Counted from the first letter of the stretch, positions 45,288-53,955 are shown. The stretch: DNA of 64,000 nt from Paludibacteraceae bacterium (GCA_017632345.1 JAGBRL010000043.1:1-64000), one strand, 5' to 3'. The notes: a model not told the origin generated them from the sequence alone. Translations and numbers: made by a program.

Positions 45288-46331
45288 TTAATTGTTTTCA
45301 GGACGCAATTTGCGAACAACAGCGCCAGCCTGCCACATTTCGCTTTCGCGGAGAGCAGCCAGTTCTTTTTCAAGATTAACGCGATAGTCAGGCTTAGAGT
45401 TCGAGTCTATTGAAATCTGAGCCTCGTTACCAGTCTTAACCGAGTGGTAAAGTTTTTCTACAACAGGCTTGATTGCGTCGTGGAAAGGACCCATCCAGTC
45501 CAAAGCTCCGCGCTGTGCAGTTGTAGAACAGTTTGCGTACATCCAGTCCATACCGTTTTCTGCAAATAGAGGGCCTAGAGACTGAGTTAGCTCTTCAACA
45601 GTTTCGTTGAACGCTTCAGAAGGAGAGTGTCCGTTTTCTCTCAAAACTTCGTACTGAGCCAACAAAAGACCTTGGATAGCTCCCATCAAAGAACCACGTT
45701 CGCCGGTCAAGTCAGAAGTAGCTTCTTTTTCGAATGTAGTTTCGAACAAATATCCAGAACCAACGCCGATACCAAGAGCGATAACCTTTTCTCTAGCTTT
45801 TCCAGATGCATCCTGATGGATAGCGAAAGAAGAGTTCAAGCCGCGGCCCTGAACGAACATACGGCGCAAAGAAGTACCTGAACCTTTAGGCGCAACCAAG
45901 ATAACGTCAACGTCAGCAGGAGGAACGATGCCTGTTCTGTCGCTCCAAGTGATTGCAAAACCGTGAGAGAAGTACAAAGTTTTGCCAGAAGTCAAATATT
46001 TCTTTATAGTAGGCCAGCATTCAATCTGAGCTGCATCAGAAAGAAGCACTTGGATAATAGTAGCTTTTTCGCAAGCCTCTTCGATGCCGAAAAGAGTTTC
46101 GCCAGGCACCCATCCGTCAGCGATAGCCTTGTCGAAAGTCTTTCCTGGACGCTGACCAACGATAACGTTGAAGCCATTGTCACGCAAGTTCATAGACTGG
46201 CCAGGGCCCTGAACGCCATAACCGATAACCGCGATAGTTTCGTTTTTCAAAACTTCGCGCGCTTTTTCCAATGGAAATTCTTCGCGGGTAACAACATTTT
46301 CTATTACACCGCCAAAATTCATTTCTGCCAT
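45288..46331 (-). CDS. ilvC: Ketol-acid reductoisomerase
   Basis: 347 residues, class I size. It isomerises and reduces acetolactate or acetohydroxybutyrate with NADPH and Mg2+ in valine, leucine and isoleucine synthesis. The nucleotide-binding loop VIGYGVQGPGQ lies near residue 36 with GQRPGKTF after it. The metal-binding DLTGERGSLMG lies near 212. Last gene of the ilv run, 185 bases after the thioesterase gene. A separate promoter box (46450-46443) suggests it can also be transcribed alone. Confidence 0.95.
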   Translation of the reverse strand: MAEMNFGGVIENVVTREEFPLEKAREVLKNETIAVIGYGVQGPGQSMNLRDNGFNVIVGQRPGKTFDKAIADGWVPGETLFGIEEACEKATIIQVLLSDAAQIECWPTIKKYLTSGKTLYFSHGFAITWSDRTGIVPPADVDVILVAPKGSGTSLRRMFVQGRGLNSSFAIHQDASGKAREKVIALGIGVGSGYLFETTFEKEATSDLTGERGSLMGAIQGLLLAQYEVLRENGHSPSEAFNETVEELTQSLGPLFAENGMDWMYANCSTTAQRGALDWMGPFHDAIKPVVEKLYHSVKTGNEAQISIDSNSKPDYRVNLEKELAALRESEMWQAGAVVRKLRPENN

Positions 46332-46442
46332 TTTATTCTTTTTTTAATAATCGTTTGTCTATTAGTTTGTTAGTGTGTAAAACGGCACAATTATATGCGA
46401 TGTCTTACGAACACTTAGTCAAAAAGACTAGAAACACAGCCA

Positions 46443-46450
46443 CAAAGGTA
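46443..46450 (-). promoter_or_regulatory. -7 box (TACCTTTG) upstream of ilvC
   Basis: An exact TAnnTTTG match within the gap between the thioesterase gene and ilvC. A small TAGTC/GACTA hairpin (46416-46430) lies in the resulting ~105-base leader. No leader peptide was found in it. Confidence 0.55.
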
Positions 46451-46516
46451 ATTATTTTTTAGCAAATACCTTTCTATTTTTTTATGAATTATCAAACAGC
46501 CTTAAAAATAGTCTGC

Positions 46517-47287
46517 TCACACACCCAGATCGTACTTTTCGTCCAAATCCTGGTCTCCAAATACAACCTTGCTTTTGCTCACGATTTTGCCCTCTTCATT
46601 TTGAAGTTCAACAATGAATTCATTGTTCGGGTATTCGCACTTTAGCAAAGAGATATTTTCGCCAAATTTACATTCTGCCATAAACTCAATTTCAAAACGT
46701 TTAATGTCTCTTTTGCTGAATTTATGCAAAGTAAAAGCGTCTATTATGTGCTCTATGTATTTGCTGCTGTTTAGATGATGATTGAGATCGACATCGCTGT
46801 ATTTGACTGTGAATGTTTCTTTCACGTCAGCTTTTACCGACGGTATTTTGCTGGCTTTTGCGATAGGGCATTCCTTAGTGTCGCAAATTCGGAACGGTAT
46901 GCCTTGCTTAACCAAGTCGATAGGTCTTCTGGTGTCTTTGTCTATCAAAGCCCAGATAGTGCGCGCGTATCCAATCGTTTCACCGTTTTTGTTCTGAAAC
47001 TCAAAGTTTCGCATGGTGAACATTTTCATAACACTCTCAACCCAAGTCAGCACCTTGATCTTGTCTCGGTTGCAAGGGTACTGGTACATCTCTATCACAA
47101 TTCGAGACAACACCCAAGACAAGTTGTGCTGGTTAACCTCGCGTAATCCGAACCCGTAAAGTTCGGCATGGTTTCCTGCACTGTTCAGAAGGTAGTTCGT
47201 CAGGTTGGGCAGAGTCAGTTTCTTTCTGAAATCTACCTCAGAAGGGAACACCTTAAAGATATATTCTCCAACAATGTTGTTTTCCAT
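46517..47287 (-). CDS. Acyl-ACP thioesterase (FatA/FatB-like)
   Basis: 256 residues in two hot-dog folds. It releases fatty acids from acyl carrier protein. Seen: NLTNYLLNSAGNHAELYGFG near residue 26 and YSDVDLNHHLNSSKYIEHI near 165 (Asn and His of the active site). It lies inside the ilv operon, 25 bases after ilvN. Branched-chain keto acids made by this operon are also precursors of branched fatty acids in Bacteroidota, so a supply link is plausible; this is inference. Confidence 0.85.
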   Translation of the reverse strand: MENNIVGEYIFKVFPSEVDFRKKLTLPNLTNYLLNSAGNHAELYGFGLREVNQHNLSWVLSRIVIEMYQYPCNRDKIKVLTWVESVMKMFTMRNFEFQNKNGETIGYARTIWALIDKDTRRPIDLVKQGIPFRICDTKECPIAKASKIPSVKADVKETFTVKYSDVDLNHHLNSSKYIEHIIDAFTLHKFSKRDIKRFEIEFMAECKFGENISLLKCEYPNNEFIVELQNEEGKIVSKSKVVFGDQDLDEKYDLGV

Positions 47288-47312
47288 TTTTTTCAGTAAT
47301 CAGTTTGTGAAA

Positions 47313-47855
47313 TTATTGAGGTCGCATATCCTCTAACGATGCGAGCATATCACTAAGTCTCTCTATTTTTGACTTTGTAATAGCCACTCGTCCGGAACGG
47401 ATGAACTGAAGCACTTTGAGTTTTTGGCTCAATTCGTCAAAAAGCCCCTGAGTTTCGTCGTAATGACCGGTCTTTTCAAGGACAACACACGTTTCGTTCA
47501 TCTCTAATATTCTGATGTTGTATTTCCTAATCAGCTGTTCGATTGAGCCTAGCTGCAAGAATTGGTCTGTGGCTATTTTGTAAAGCGCAATCTCTTGATA
47601 GACAAGATCTTCGTCGGTGTTGAAATATGATTTTATTATATCAACACGTTTGTCAATTTGCTTTACAACTTTCTCTATAGTGTCAGCATCAGTATAAGTT
47701 GTTATGGTAAACTTGTGAATGCCTTTCAGAGCAGACGGAGAAACAGATAACGTCTCTATATTTAGCTGTCTTCTGGTGAAGATTATGGTTATCTGATTAA
47801 GCAATCCGACATGGTTTTCAGAAAAAACCGTAACTGTATATAATTTCTTTTCCAT
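47313..47855 (-). CDS. ilvN: Acetolactate synthase small (regulatory) subunit
   Basis: 180 residues. It gives the catalytic subunit full activity and end-product (valine) inhibition. The N-terminal ACT domain (YTVTVFSENHVGLLNQITIIFTRRQLNIETLSVS) is complete, and a C-terminal ALS_ss_C domain follows. It starts 10 bases after the ilvB stop, so the subunits are co-expressed. Confidence 0.92.
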   Translation of the reverse strand: MEKKLYTVTVFSENHVGLLNQITIIFTRRQLNIETLSVSPSALKGIHKFTITTYTDADTIEKVVKQIDKRVDIIKSYFNTDEDLVYQEIALYKIATDQFLQLGSIEQLIRKYNIRILEMNETCVVLEKTGHYDETQGLFDELSQKLKVLQFIRSGRVAITKSKIERLSDMLASLEDMRPQ

Positions 47856-47865
47856 AAAGACAAGT

Positions 47866-49554
47866 TTAATATAAGATGTTAGTAACGGTGTCTCCAGCAG
47901 GAGTCATAGGATAAACCAGACCTTGCTCTTCCACTTCAACAACGAGCAGGAACGGTTTGTCATCCTTGAGCATCTCTGCGATTGCGTCGTCAAGGTCTTC
48001 TCGACGGCTTACATGCCTGTTTGCGATGCGGTAAGCGTCTGCAATCTGATTGAAGTCAGGGTTGATCATAGGAGTGGAAGAGTATCTCTTGTCATAAAAC
48101 AGTTCTTGCCATTGGCGAACCATTCCGAGATAGTTGTTGTTCATCACAATCATCTTCACTCCGATATTGCTTTGCATGATAGTGCCTAGCTCCTGTATGG
48201 TCATTTGAAAGCCGCCGTCGCCCGCAAACATACATACAGTTCTTTCAGGTGCGCCAACTTTAGCGCCTATGGCGGCAGGAATGCCGAAGCCCATAGTGCC
48301 AAGCCCTCCGGAAGTTACAACGCTTCTGGTCTGAGAGAATCTGAAATATCTTGCGGACATCATCTGATTCTGGCCAACGTCAGTTACTAGGACTGCGTTG
48401 TTGTTTGTCGCTTCAGAGACTTTTCTGACAACTTCGCCCATTGTTATGTCGCCACTTTTAGGATAAAGTTCTTTCTCTATAACTTTGTCAAACTCAAGTT
48501 TGTCAAAGTCGTCAAAAGAGTTAATCCATTCGGTGTGTGTTGCAGGCTCAGTCTTTTCAGTAAGAGCGCAGAGGGCAGCCTTTGCATCACCCAAAATCTT
48601 GGCTGTAACAGCTACATTCTTGCCTATTTCTGACGGGTCTATGTCTATGTGGATTACTTTAGCTTGTTTTGCGTAAGTGTCAAGCTTTCCTGTCACTCTG
48701 TCATCAAAACGCATGCCAATTGCAATAAGCACGTCGCACTCGTTAGTCTTCATGTTTGGCGCTATATTTCCGTGCATGCCGATAAACCCTTTGTTGAGTC
48801 TGAAATCAGAAGGCATAGCCGAAAGGCCTAACAATGTCGATGCGGCCGGAATGTCAGCTTTCTCCAAGAATGAGAGCAGCTCTTTTTCCGCATTGCTGAG
48901 AATAACACCTTGTCCGACTAAAGCCAGCGGTTTTTTTGCGTTGTTTATTATTGAGGCTGCGTCGTCAATATGCTTTTGTTTTATCGGCATAGACGGAATG
49001 TAACCTCTGGTAAACTTGCACTTTTCATATTTGAAGTCAACAAGTTCAGTCTGCGCATTTTTTGCGAAGTCTAGCACTACAGGACCCGGACGTCCGCTTC
49101 TGGCAATGTAAAACGCACGAGCAACAGCCGAAGGAATCTCTTCCGCGCTGCGTATCTGGTAGGACCATTTGGTGATAGGCTGAGTTATACCAACAACGTC
49201 AATCTCTTGGAAAGCGTCAGTTCCAAGTAGAGACGAACCAACTTGTCCTGCAATGACCACCATAGGCGTGCTGTCCATCATGGCGTCGCCAATGCCAGTT
49301 ATAGCGTTAGTGGCCGCAGGTCCGGAAGTCACGATGCAAACTCCGACCTTGCCAGACACGCGAGCATATCCCTGAGCAGAGTGAGTGGCACCTTGCTCAT
49401 GCCTTGTCAAGATATAGTTAATCTTGTCCTGATAATCGTATAAAGCGTCAAACGTAGGGATGATGGCACCACCTGGATACCCGAAAATAGTGTCAACTCC
49501 TTCGGCCAAAAGCGATTTAATTAATGCTTCCGAGCCTTTTATTTTGTTACTCAT
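47866..49554 (-). CDS. ilvB: Acetolactate synthase large subunit
   Basis: 562 residues. The thiamine-diphosphate enzyme joining pyruvate with pyruvate or 2-oxobutyrate, first common step of branched-chain amino acid synthesis. The catalytic-Glu region TRHEQGATHSAQGYAR is near residue 46 and the cofactor motif GDGGFQMTIQEL...NNNYLG near 443-475. It has all three domains. It lies 50 bases after ilvD, with a hairpin (49576-49595) between. Confidence 0.95.
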   Translation of the reverse strand: MSNKIKGSEALIKSLLAEGVDTIFGYPGGAIIPTFDALYDYQDKINYILTRHEQGATHSAQGYARVSGKVGVCIVTSGPAATNAITGIGDAMMDSTPMVVIAGQVGSSLLGTDAFQEIDVVGITQPITKWSYQIRSAEEIPSAVARAFYIARSGRPGPVVLDFAKNAQTELVDFKYEKCKFTRGYIPSMPIKQKHIDDAASIINNAKKPLALVGQGVILSNAEKELLSFLEKADIPAASTLLGLSAMPSDFRLNKGFIGMHGNIAPNMKTNECDVLIAIGMRFDDRVTGKLDTYAKQAKVIHIDIDPSEIGKNVAVTAKILGDAKAALCALTEKTEPATHTEWINSFDDFDKLEFDKVIEKELYPKSGDITMGEVVRKVSEATNNNAVLVTDVGQNQMMSARYFRFSQTRSVVTSGGLGTMGFGIPAAIGAKVGAPERTVCMFAGDGGFQMTIQELGTIMQSNIGVKMIVMNNNYLGMVRQWQELFYDKRYSSTPMINPDFNQIADAYRIANRHVSRREDLDDAIAEMLKDDKPFLLVVEVEEQGLVYPMTPAGDTVTNILY

Positions 49555-49575
49555 AAATAAACAATCTAAAGGAAG

Positions 49576-49595
49576 AACCGTACTAAAATACGGTT
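49576..49595 (-). other. Intercistronic hairpin between ilvD and ilvB
   Basis: AACCGTA pairs with TACGGTT around CTAAAA. It is not followed by T's on the minus strand, so it is not a standard terminator; it may set mRNA stability or processing between the two genes. Confidence 0.6.
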
Positions 49596-49604
49596 ACTGA
49601 AAAA

Positions 49605-51434
49605 TTATTCTACAATTCGAACACCGCCTTTGTCTGCCGAAGCCACCATGCTGGCGTATGCGCGCAATGACTTAGACACAACTCTGTCTCTGTTTGGCTT
49701 CCAAGCATCTTTTCCGCGAGCCTCTTCCTCATTGCGTCTTTGCGCGAGCTCTTCATCAGAAAGTCTGACGTTGATAGAACGGTTCGGAATGTCAATGTCA
49801 ATGATGTCGCCGTCACGTACAAGCCCTATATTTCCGCCTGAAGCAGCTTCTGGGGAAATGTGTCCGATAGACAGTCCAGATGTGCCTCCAGAGAAACGTC
49901 CGTCAGTTATCAAAGCACACTCTTTGCCCAAGTGTTTGGACTTGATGTAAGAGGTTGGATATAGCATCTCTTGCATTCCAGGACCGCCCTTAGGCCCTTC
50001 GTGAGTTATTACAACCACATCGCCAGAGACAACTTTCCCGCCAAGAATACCCTTGCAAGCATCATCCTGAGACTGGAAAACCTTAGCCGGTCCGCTGAAC
50101 TTCCAGATGCTTTCGTCAACGCCGGCAGTTTTGATCACGCAGCCGTCGATTGCGATGTTCCCTTTCAAAATTCCCAAACCGCCGTCCTTAGTGTAGGCGT
50201 GCTCAATATCGCGTATGCAGCCGTTTGCTCGGTCTGTGTCAAATTCGTCGAACATACACTCCTGAGAGCCAAGTTCCAAATTGAATTTGCGCGCAGGAGC
50301 TGACTTGTAGCGTTCTATCGCGTTCTTGTCTGCATTGCTGTTGGTTATGCAGTATTTTTCGATGGCTTCGCCAAGAGTAAGACCGTCAACACGTTTAACA
50401 TTAGTGTTCACGAGATTTGCTTTTGCAAGTTCTGCCATGATAGACAAAATTCCACCGGCACGATTCACGTCTTGAATGTGATACTTCTGTGTATTAGGAG
50501 CGACCTTGCACAAACAAGGTGTTTTCCTTGACAAAGCGTCAATATCGTCCATAGTGAAGTTCACTTCGCCTTCGTTGGCGATAGCCAGCAGGTGAAGCAC
50601 GGTGTTTGTTGAGCCTCCCATGGCTATGTCCAAAGTCATTGCATTGAGGAATGCTTCTCTTGTGGCGATAGAGCGCGGAAGTACGCTGTCGTCCCCATCT
50701 CTATAGTATTTATAGGTGTTTTCTACAATTAGTTTTGCAGCTTCTACAAACAAGTTCTCGCGATTCTTGTGAGTTGAAACGACCGTTCCGTTGCCAGCCA
50801 AGCCGAACCCAATAGCTTCGTTCAAGCAGTTCATAGAGTTTGCCGTGAACATTCCGGAGCAAGAGCCGCAGGTTGGGCAAGCAGCGCGTTCGATCTTAGC
50901 CACTTCGTCGTCTGAAACAGAGTCGTCGGCAGCCTTAATCATTGCGTCGATTAAGTCAAGATGCTGAGAGCCAAGTTCACCAGCTTCCATTGGTCCTCCA
51001 GATACAAATATGGCAGGGATATTAAGACGCATAGCGGCCATGAGCATTCCTGGAGTGATCTTGTCGCAGTTGCTGATGCAGACCATCGCGTCAGCTTTGT
51101 GGGCGTTCACCATGTATTCCACGCTGTCAGCGATAAGGTCGCGAGAAGGAAGAGAGTAGAGCATTCCGTCATGTCCCATCGCGATGCCGTCATCGATAGC
51201 GATAGTGTTAAACTCTGCAGCGAAACACCCTAATTTTTCGATTTCAGCTTTCACTTTCTGGCCTATTTCGTGCAGGTGCACATGTCCTGGCACAAATTGA
51301 GTAAACGAATTTACAACGGCAATTATAGGTTTGCCAATTTGATCTTCTTTCATTCCGTTAGCTCTCCAAAGAGCTCGCGCTCCAGCCATGCGTCGTCCTT
51401 GAGTGCTGAACGAACTTCTGAGTTGATTTGCCAT
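49605..51434 (-). CDS. ilvD: Dihydroxy-acid dehydratase
   Basis: 609 residues. It dehydrates dihydroxy acids to the 2-keto acids of valine and isoleucine. Iron-sulfur cluster cysteines are seen in [12 protein letters not shown] near residue 119 and [17 protein letters not shown] near 190. The C-terminal domain includes [21 protein letters not shown] near 515. First structural gene of the ilv operon, 108 bases after a BCAA-rich leader peptide. Confidence 0.95.
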   Translation of the reverse strand: MANQLRSSFSTQGRRMAGARALWRANGMKEDQIGKPIIAVVNSFTQFVPGHVHLHEIGQKVKAEIEKLGCFAAEFNTIAIDDGIAMGHDGMLYSLPSRDLIADSVEYMVNAHKADAMVCISNCDKITPGMLMAAMRLNIPAIFVSGGPMEAGELGSQHLDLIDAMIKAADDSVSDDEVAKIERAACPTCGSCSGMFTANSMNCLNEAIGFGLAGNGTVVSTHKNRENLFVEAAKLIVENTYKYYRDGDDSVLPRSIATREAFLNAMTLDIAMGGSTNTVLHLLAIANEGEVNFTMDDIDALSRKTPCLCKVAPNTQKYHIQDVNRAGGILSIMAELAKANLVNTNVKRVDGLTLGEAIEKYCITNSNADKNAIERYKSAPARKFNLELGSQECMFDEFDTDRANGCIRDIEHAYTKDGGLGILKGNIAIDGCVIKTAGVDESIWKFSGPAKVFQSQDDACKGILGGKVVSGDVVVITHEGPKGGPGMQEMLYPTSYIKSKHLGKECALITDGRFSGGTSGLSIGHISPEAASGGNIGLVRDGDIIDIDIPNRSINVRLSDEELAQRRNEEEARGKDAWKPNRDRVVSKSLRAYASMVASADKGGVRIVE

Positions 51435-51481
51435 ATCTGTAACTTAATTTTATTAACTTAATTTTTGGTATATGTAAACAT

Positions 51482-51511
51482 CGAAGCCCTCCTCGAGCGA
51501 GAAAGGCTTCG
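51482..51511 (-). terminator. Attenuator hairpin in the ilv leader
   Basis: On the minus-strand RNA a 13-bp stem with a 4-base loop forms, including two G-U pairs. The plus strand would have C/A mismatches there, so the structure is adapted to the ilv transcript. The upstream GGAGAGG (51538-51532) can pair instead with CCUUUCU in its left arm (51506-51500), giving a possible antiterminator. The T tract after it is weak (ATGTTTAC). Confidence 0.65.
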
Positions 51512-51542
51512 TTATGCGAACAGACTACACACCTCTCCTGTC

Positions 51543-51605
51543 TTAACGGCTTGCAACGACCGTCACGACGACACAGAGAACTATGTGCAGAATATGTAAA
51601 CTCAT
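51543..51605 (-). CDS. ilv operon leader peptide (20 aa, 11 Leu/Ile/Val)
   Basis: ATG 51605 to TAA 51543, sequence MSLHILHIVL then CVVVTVVASR. Eleven of twenty residues are Leu, Ile or Val, including three consecutive Val codons and two more after Thr. The start lies just after AAGG and about 13 bases from the predicted transcription start. The peptide is followed within 35 bases by the hairpin at 51511-51482 and then ilvD. This is the arrangement of ribosome-controlled attenuation: stalling at scarce Val/Leu/Ile codons would favour the antiterminator. Confidence 0.75.
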   Translation of the reverse strand: MSLHILHIVLCVVVTVVASR

Positions 51606-51624
51606 ATACCTTATTTCTTTTTTG

Positions 51625-51654
51625 CAAAAATACAAACTTTTCGTAAAGTACAAA
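51625..51654 (-). promoter_or_regulatory. Promoter of the ilv operon
   Basis: On the minus strand, TTTG (51654-51651), 18 bases, then TATTTTTG (51632-51625), close to the full consensus. The transcript should begin near 51618, directly before the leader peptide. Confidence 0.75.
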
Positions 51655-51723
51655 TTTTTATTGCGATAAAAATCTTTCTTTTGAAAGAAAAAAGTGCATC
51701 TAAGTTTGAAATTGTAAATTGCG

Positions 51724-51731
51724 TACCTTTG
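51724..51731 (+). promoter_or_regulatory. Orphan plus-strand -7 box (TACCTTTG)
   Basis: An exact TAnnTTTG match pointing right, away from ilv, with TTTG 15 bases upstream (51705-51708). No normal gene follows on this strand, only a 22-codon frame at 51767 and then antisense to the minus-strand gene. Confidence 0.4.
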
Positions 51732-51766
51732 TTGTATTAGACGTTTTTGTTAGGTTGAAAAGGACA

Positions 51767-51835
51767 ATGATGGTTTGTTACAATAAGACGAATCGAAAGA
51801 GCCCTAAAAATTGTACACGTCAAGAATTATCCTAA
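51767..51835 (+). CDS. Possible 22-residue peptide or gene remnant
   Basis: ATG ATG start with AAAAGGA eight bases before it, basic sequence MMVCYNKTNRK-SPKNCTRQELS, then TAA. It follows the orphan promoter. It overlaps the last ten codons of the minus-strand membrane-protein gene. It could be a real small protein, or the 5' stub of a gene whose remainder was replaced. Confidence 0.25.
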   Translation: MMVCYNKTNRKSPKNCTRQELS

Positions 51836-52529
51836 ATTCGGTTACAATAGCAAGTATGACGAATATCAAAATTCCAATTATCAATAACTTGACATCGAAA
51901 TTGTTAGAGATGAAGAGTTGTATAACCGCCCTCTTTGTAAGGTAAAACGTTAAATAATAAACCAGAAATATGGCCGCGATTGTTATAGGGAATCCTCCAA
52001 GATACAGCATAAGTATTACCCATTCAACTGGCCCAGCCCAAACGACTGGGAATAGATAGAGTCCGATTGTCACGGCAATCGCAAGCAATAAGGGGAATAG
52101 TTTGGCAAAAGGAATGATGCACTTCTTCAATGTGGGGTTGGATACATAGTCGGGTAACGACTCCAAATGCTTTTGGCGCAACTCCTTGATTTCTCTGCGT
52201 TTTTCAAACATAGAGATGAAGAGTTTTATAACCGCCCATTTTGTAAAGTAAAACGTTAAATAATAAATCAGAAATATGGCCGCAATTGTTATTGGGAATC
52301 CTCCAAGATACAGCATAAGTATCGCCCAGCCAACTTGTCCAGCCCGAACGACTGGGAATATAAAGAGTCCGATTGTCACGGCAATCGCAAGCAATATGGG
52401 GTATAGTTTGGCAAAAGGAATGACACACTTCTTCAATGTAGGGTTGGATACATAGTCGGGTAACGACTCCAACTGCTTTTGGCGCAACTCCTTGATTTCT
52501 CTGCGTTTTTCCTTTATCCTTTCAAACAT
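51804..52529 (-). CDS. Membrane protein made of two tandem ~102-residue copies
   Basis: 241 residues. Two nearly identical units (about residues 7-108 and 109-210) each consist of a basic stretch REIKELRQK(Q/H)LESLPDYV and two membrane segments (PFAKL(Y/F)P(I/L)LLAIAVTIGL; YLGGFPITIAAIFL(I/V)YYLTF). A fifth segment ends the protein. The DNA repeat has a 306-base period (51906 and 52212 mark equivalent points) and few differences, so the duplication is recent and in frame. I do not recognise the family. It lies 42 bases after the DKNYY-like gene and is probably co-transcribed with it. Confidence 0.7.
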   Translation of the reverse strand: MFERIKEKRREIKELRQKQLESLPDYVSNPTLKKCVIPFAKLYPILLAIAVTIGLFIFPVVRAGQVGWAILMLYLGGFPITIAAIFLIYYLTFYFTKWAVIKLFISMFEKRREIKELRQKHLESLPDYVSNPTLKKCIIPFAKLFPLLLAIAVTIGLYLFPVVWAGPVEWVILMLYLGGFPITIAAIFLVYYLTFYLTKRAVIQLFISNNFDVKLLIIGILIFVILAIVTEFRIILDVYNF

Positions 52530-52571
52530 AGCATTGTATTTTAGAGTTCATTATTTTTTAGGGGTAGGGTC

Positions 52572-53684
52572 TTATTCCAATGATTGTGCTTTCCCATTAA
52601 CTGCACTTTCGCTTTCGTCAAAAGTTTGCGTAGGTTCATTTTCTCCAACATAATAATCGTCATGGTTTATGATTATGATATTTCTTCCACACCGAATTTT
52701 ATTAGTGCCTTCAATAGCTTCAAACTTATTACCGTCTGAGGCGATTTTACAATGGCAAATCAGAGTGTCGAAATTAAGTGTGTAGTGATATAACCAATCT
52801 TTATCGCAAATGATGTTATTATGCGGAATCCCTTCTGAATCCTGACTTCTCACAACATACACTGAAGCGTTGTCAGCCTTTACTTCGTAATTATTGCAAG
52901 TTATTCGATTTTTGTCTTTTATCACATCAGAACCGACAAATTCAAATGAAGCCAGGTCGAAGCCTTCTACCCTGCTCACCTCGTCATCTTCTATTTGATA
53001 TATGAGGCTGTCGTTTTTCACGAAGAACTTGTCGAATTTTTGATTCTCTCTGTCTTCTGTCAAAACTTTGTAAGATGACGGACTGATACCTTCGAGCAAA
53101 CGCGACGCGCCATATCTCGTATGCCAATATAAATGAGCGCCATCGGTAGTTAAGCGCAAACCATCTATAGGAGAGGAGGATGGATCGAGTCCCAAAAGAA
53201 TCCCATTTTGACAGTATTTGTGGTTTTTGTCTTTGGAATATATGTTGTCAATCACTTCAAAAGTGGAAGCATCCGCATCTGTTATAATACAATTTTTATA
53301 ATATACATTTAGCTTGTCTTTGGAATATATGTTGTCAATCACTTCAAAAGTGGAAGCATCCGCATCTGTTATAATACAATTTTTACAATATACATTTTGC
53401 TTATCTTTTGAATATATGTCATTGATTACTTCAAAAGAGAATAGATCCGCATCTTTTAAGCGAAAAACGTTGTAATGCCAATTGCTGCAATTATAAACGA
53501 TCATATCATGATTTTTGCAGAAATATATTCCGTAGGGATCCATATAATAGTTGTCGGATTTTTCGCTTATTTTGATGGACGGGCCATAGGTTCGGCTGCA
53601 AAGAGTGAATCCCAAGAGGAAATACATCAGAGCGGCCATTGTCAGCACTTTAAATATTTTGATGGTTTTTGATGACATAATCAT
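52572..53684 (-). CDS. DKNYY-family exported protein with internal 29-residue repeats
   Basis: 370 residues with an N-terminal signal segment (about residues 8-28; a Cys in FTLCS may be a lipid site, but the lipobox is poor). The body consists of DKNYY-type units (IYSKDK-NVY-KNCIITDADASTFEVI; KDKNHKYCQNGILLG) like those of bacterial surface proteins that show repeated DK.xVY motifs. Three repeats have an 87-base period; the pair starting at 53231 and 53318 is almost identical in DNA. I chose ATG 53684 over GTG 53693. The function is unknown. Promoter box at 53795-53788. Confidence 0.7.
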   Translation of the reverse strand: MIMSSKTIKIFKVLTMAALMYFLLGFTLCSRTYGPSIKISEKSDNYYMDPYGIYFCKNHDMIVYNCSNWHYNVFRLKDADLFSFEVINDIYSKDKQNVYCKNCIITDADASTFEVIDNIYSKDKLNVYYKNCIITDADASTFEVIDNIYSKDKNHKYCQNGILLGLDPSSSPIDGLRLTTDGAHLYWHTRYGASRLLEGISPSSYKVLTEDRENQKFDKFFVKNDSLIYQIEDDEVSRVEGFDLASFEFVGSDVIKDKNRITCNNYEVKADNASVYVVRSQDSEGIPHNNIICDKDWLYHYTLNFDTLICHCKIASDGNKFEAIEGTNKIRCGRNIIIINHDDYYVGENEPTQTFDESESAVNGKAQSLE

Positions 53685-53787
53685 TAAGTTCACTATTGAT
53701 AGTTGAAAATTTGAACATCAGCAAATAACTCTTTTTCATTAGCAGTATGTTCGCTTGCCTTAATGTCGCATACAAAGCAAGACACGG

Positions 53788-53795
53788 CAAAAATA
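53788..53795 (-). promoter_or_regulatory. -7 box (TATTTTTG) for the 53684-51804 gene pair
   Basis: An exact TAnnTTTG match on the minus strand. The predicted leader is about 95 bases. Confidence 0.5.
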
Positions 53796-53947
53796 CAAAA
53801 AAAACAGAAAAACAGAAAAACAGTCCTTTTTATTTGTGCGCATTTCACAAAAGAACATTTTGATTCACCTTGTACGAGACGCTTGTCATATATTGTATAA
53901 CATTGTGACAAATTTGCTCCAAGACTTTCTTTTGTGAAAAAAATCAT

Positions 53948-53955
53948 TAAATTTG
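53948..53955 (+). promoter_or_regulatory. -7 box (TAAATTTG) for the first MATE gene
   Basis: An exact TAnnTTTG match. It lies inside the longest possible reading frame (GTG 53934), so translation should begin at ATG 53973. Confidence 0.5.

Noticed and set aside
51358..51627. 89-codon minus-strand frame across the ilv leader and ilvD start
   Set aside because: It overlaps ilvD in another frame and starts within 10 bases of the promoter. The 20-codon leader in a different frame explains the region better.
53693..53947. 84-codon minus-strand frame before the DKNYY-like gene
   Set aside because: The exact promoter box of the downstream gene (53795-53788) lies inside it, and it overlaps the MATE promoter. 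The hydrophobic stretch comes from AT-rich promoter DNA.
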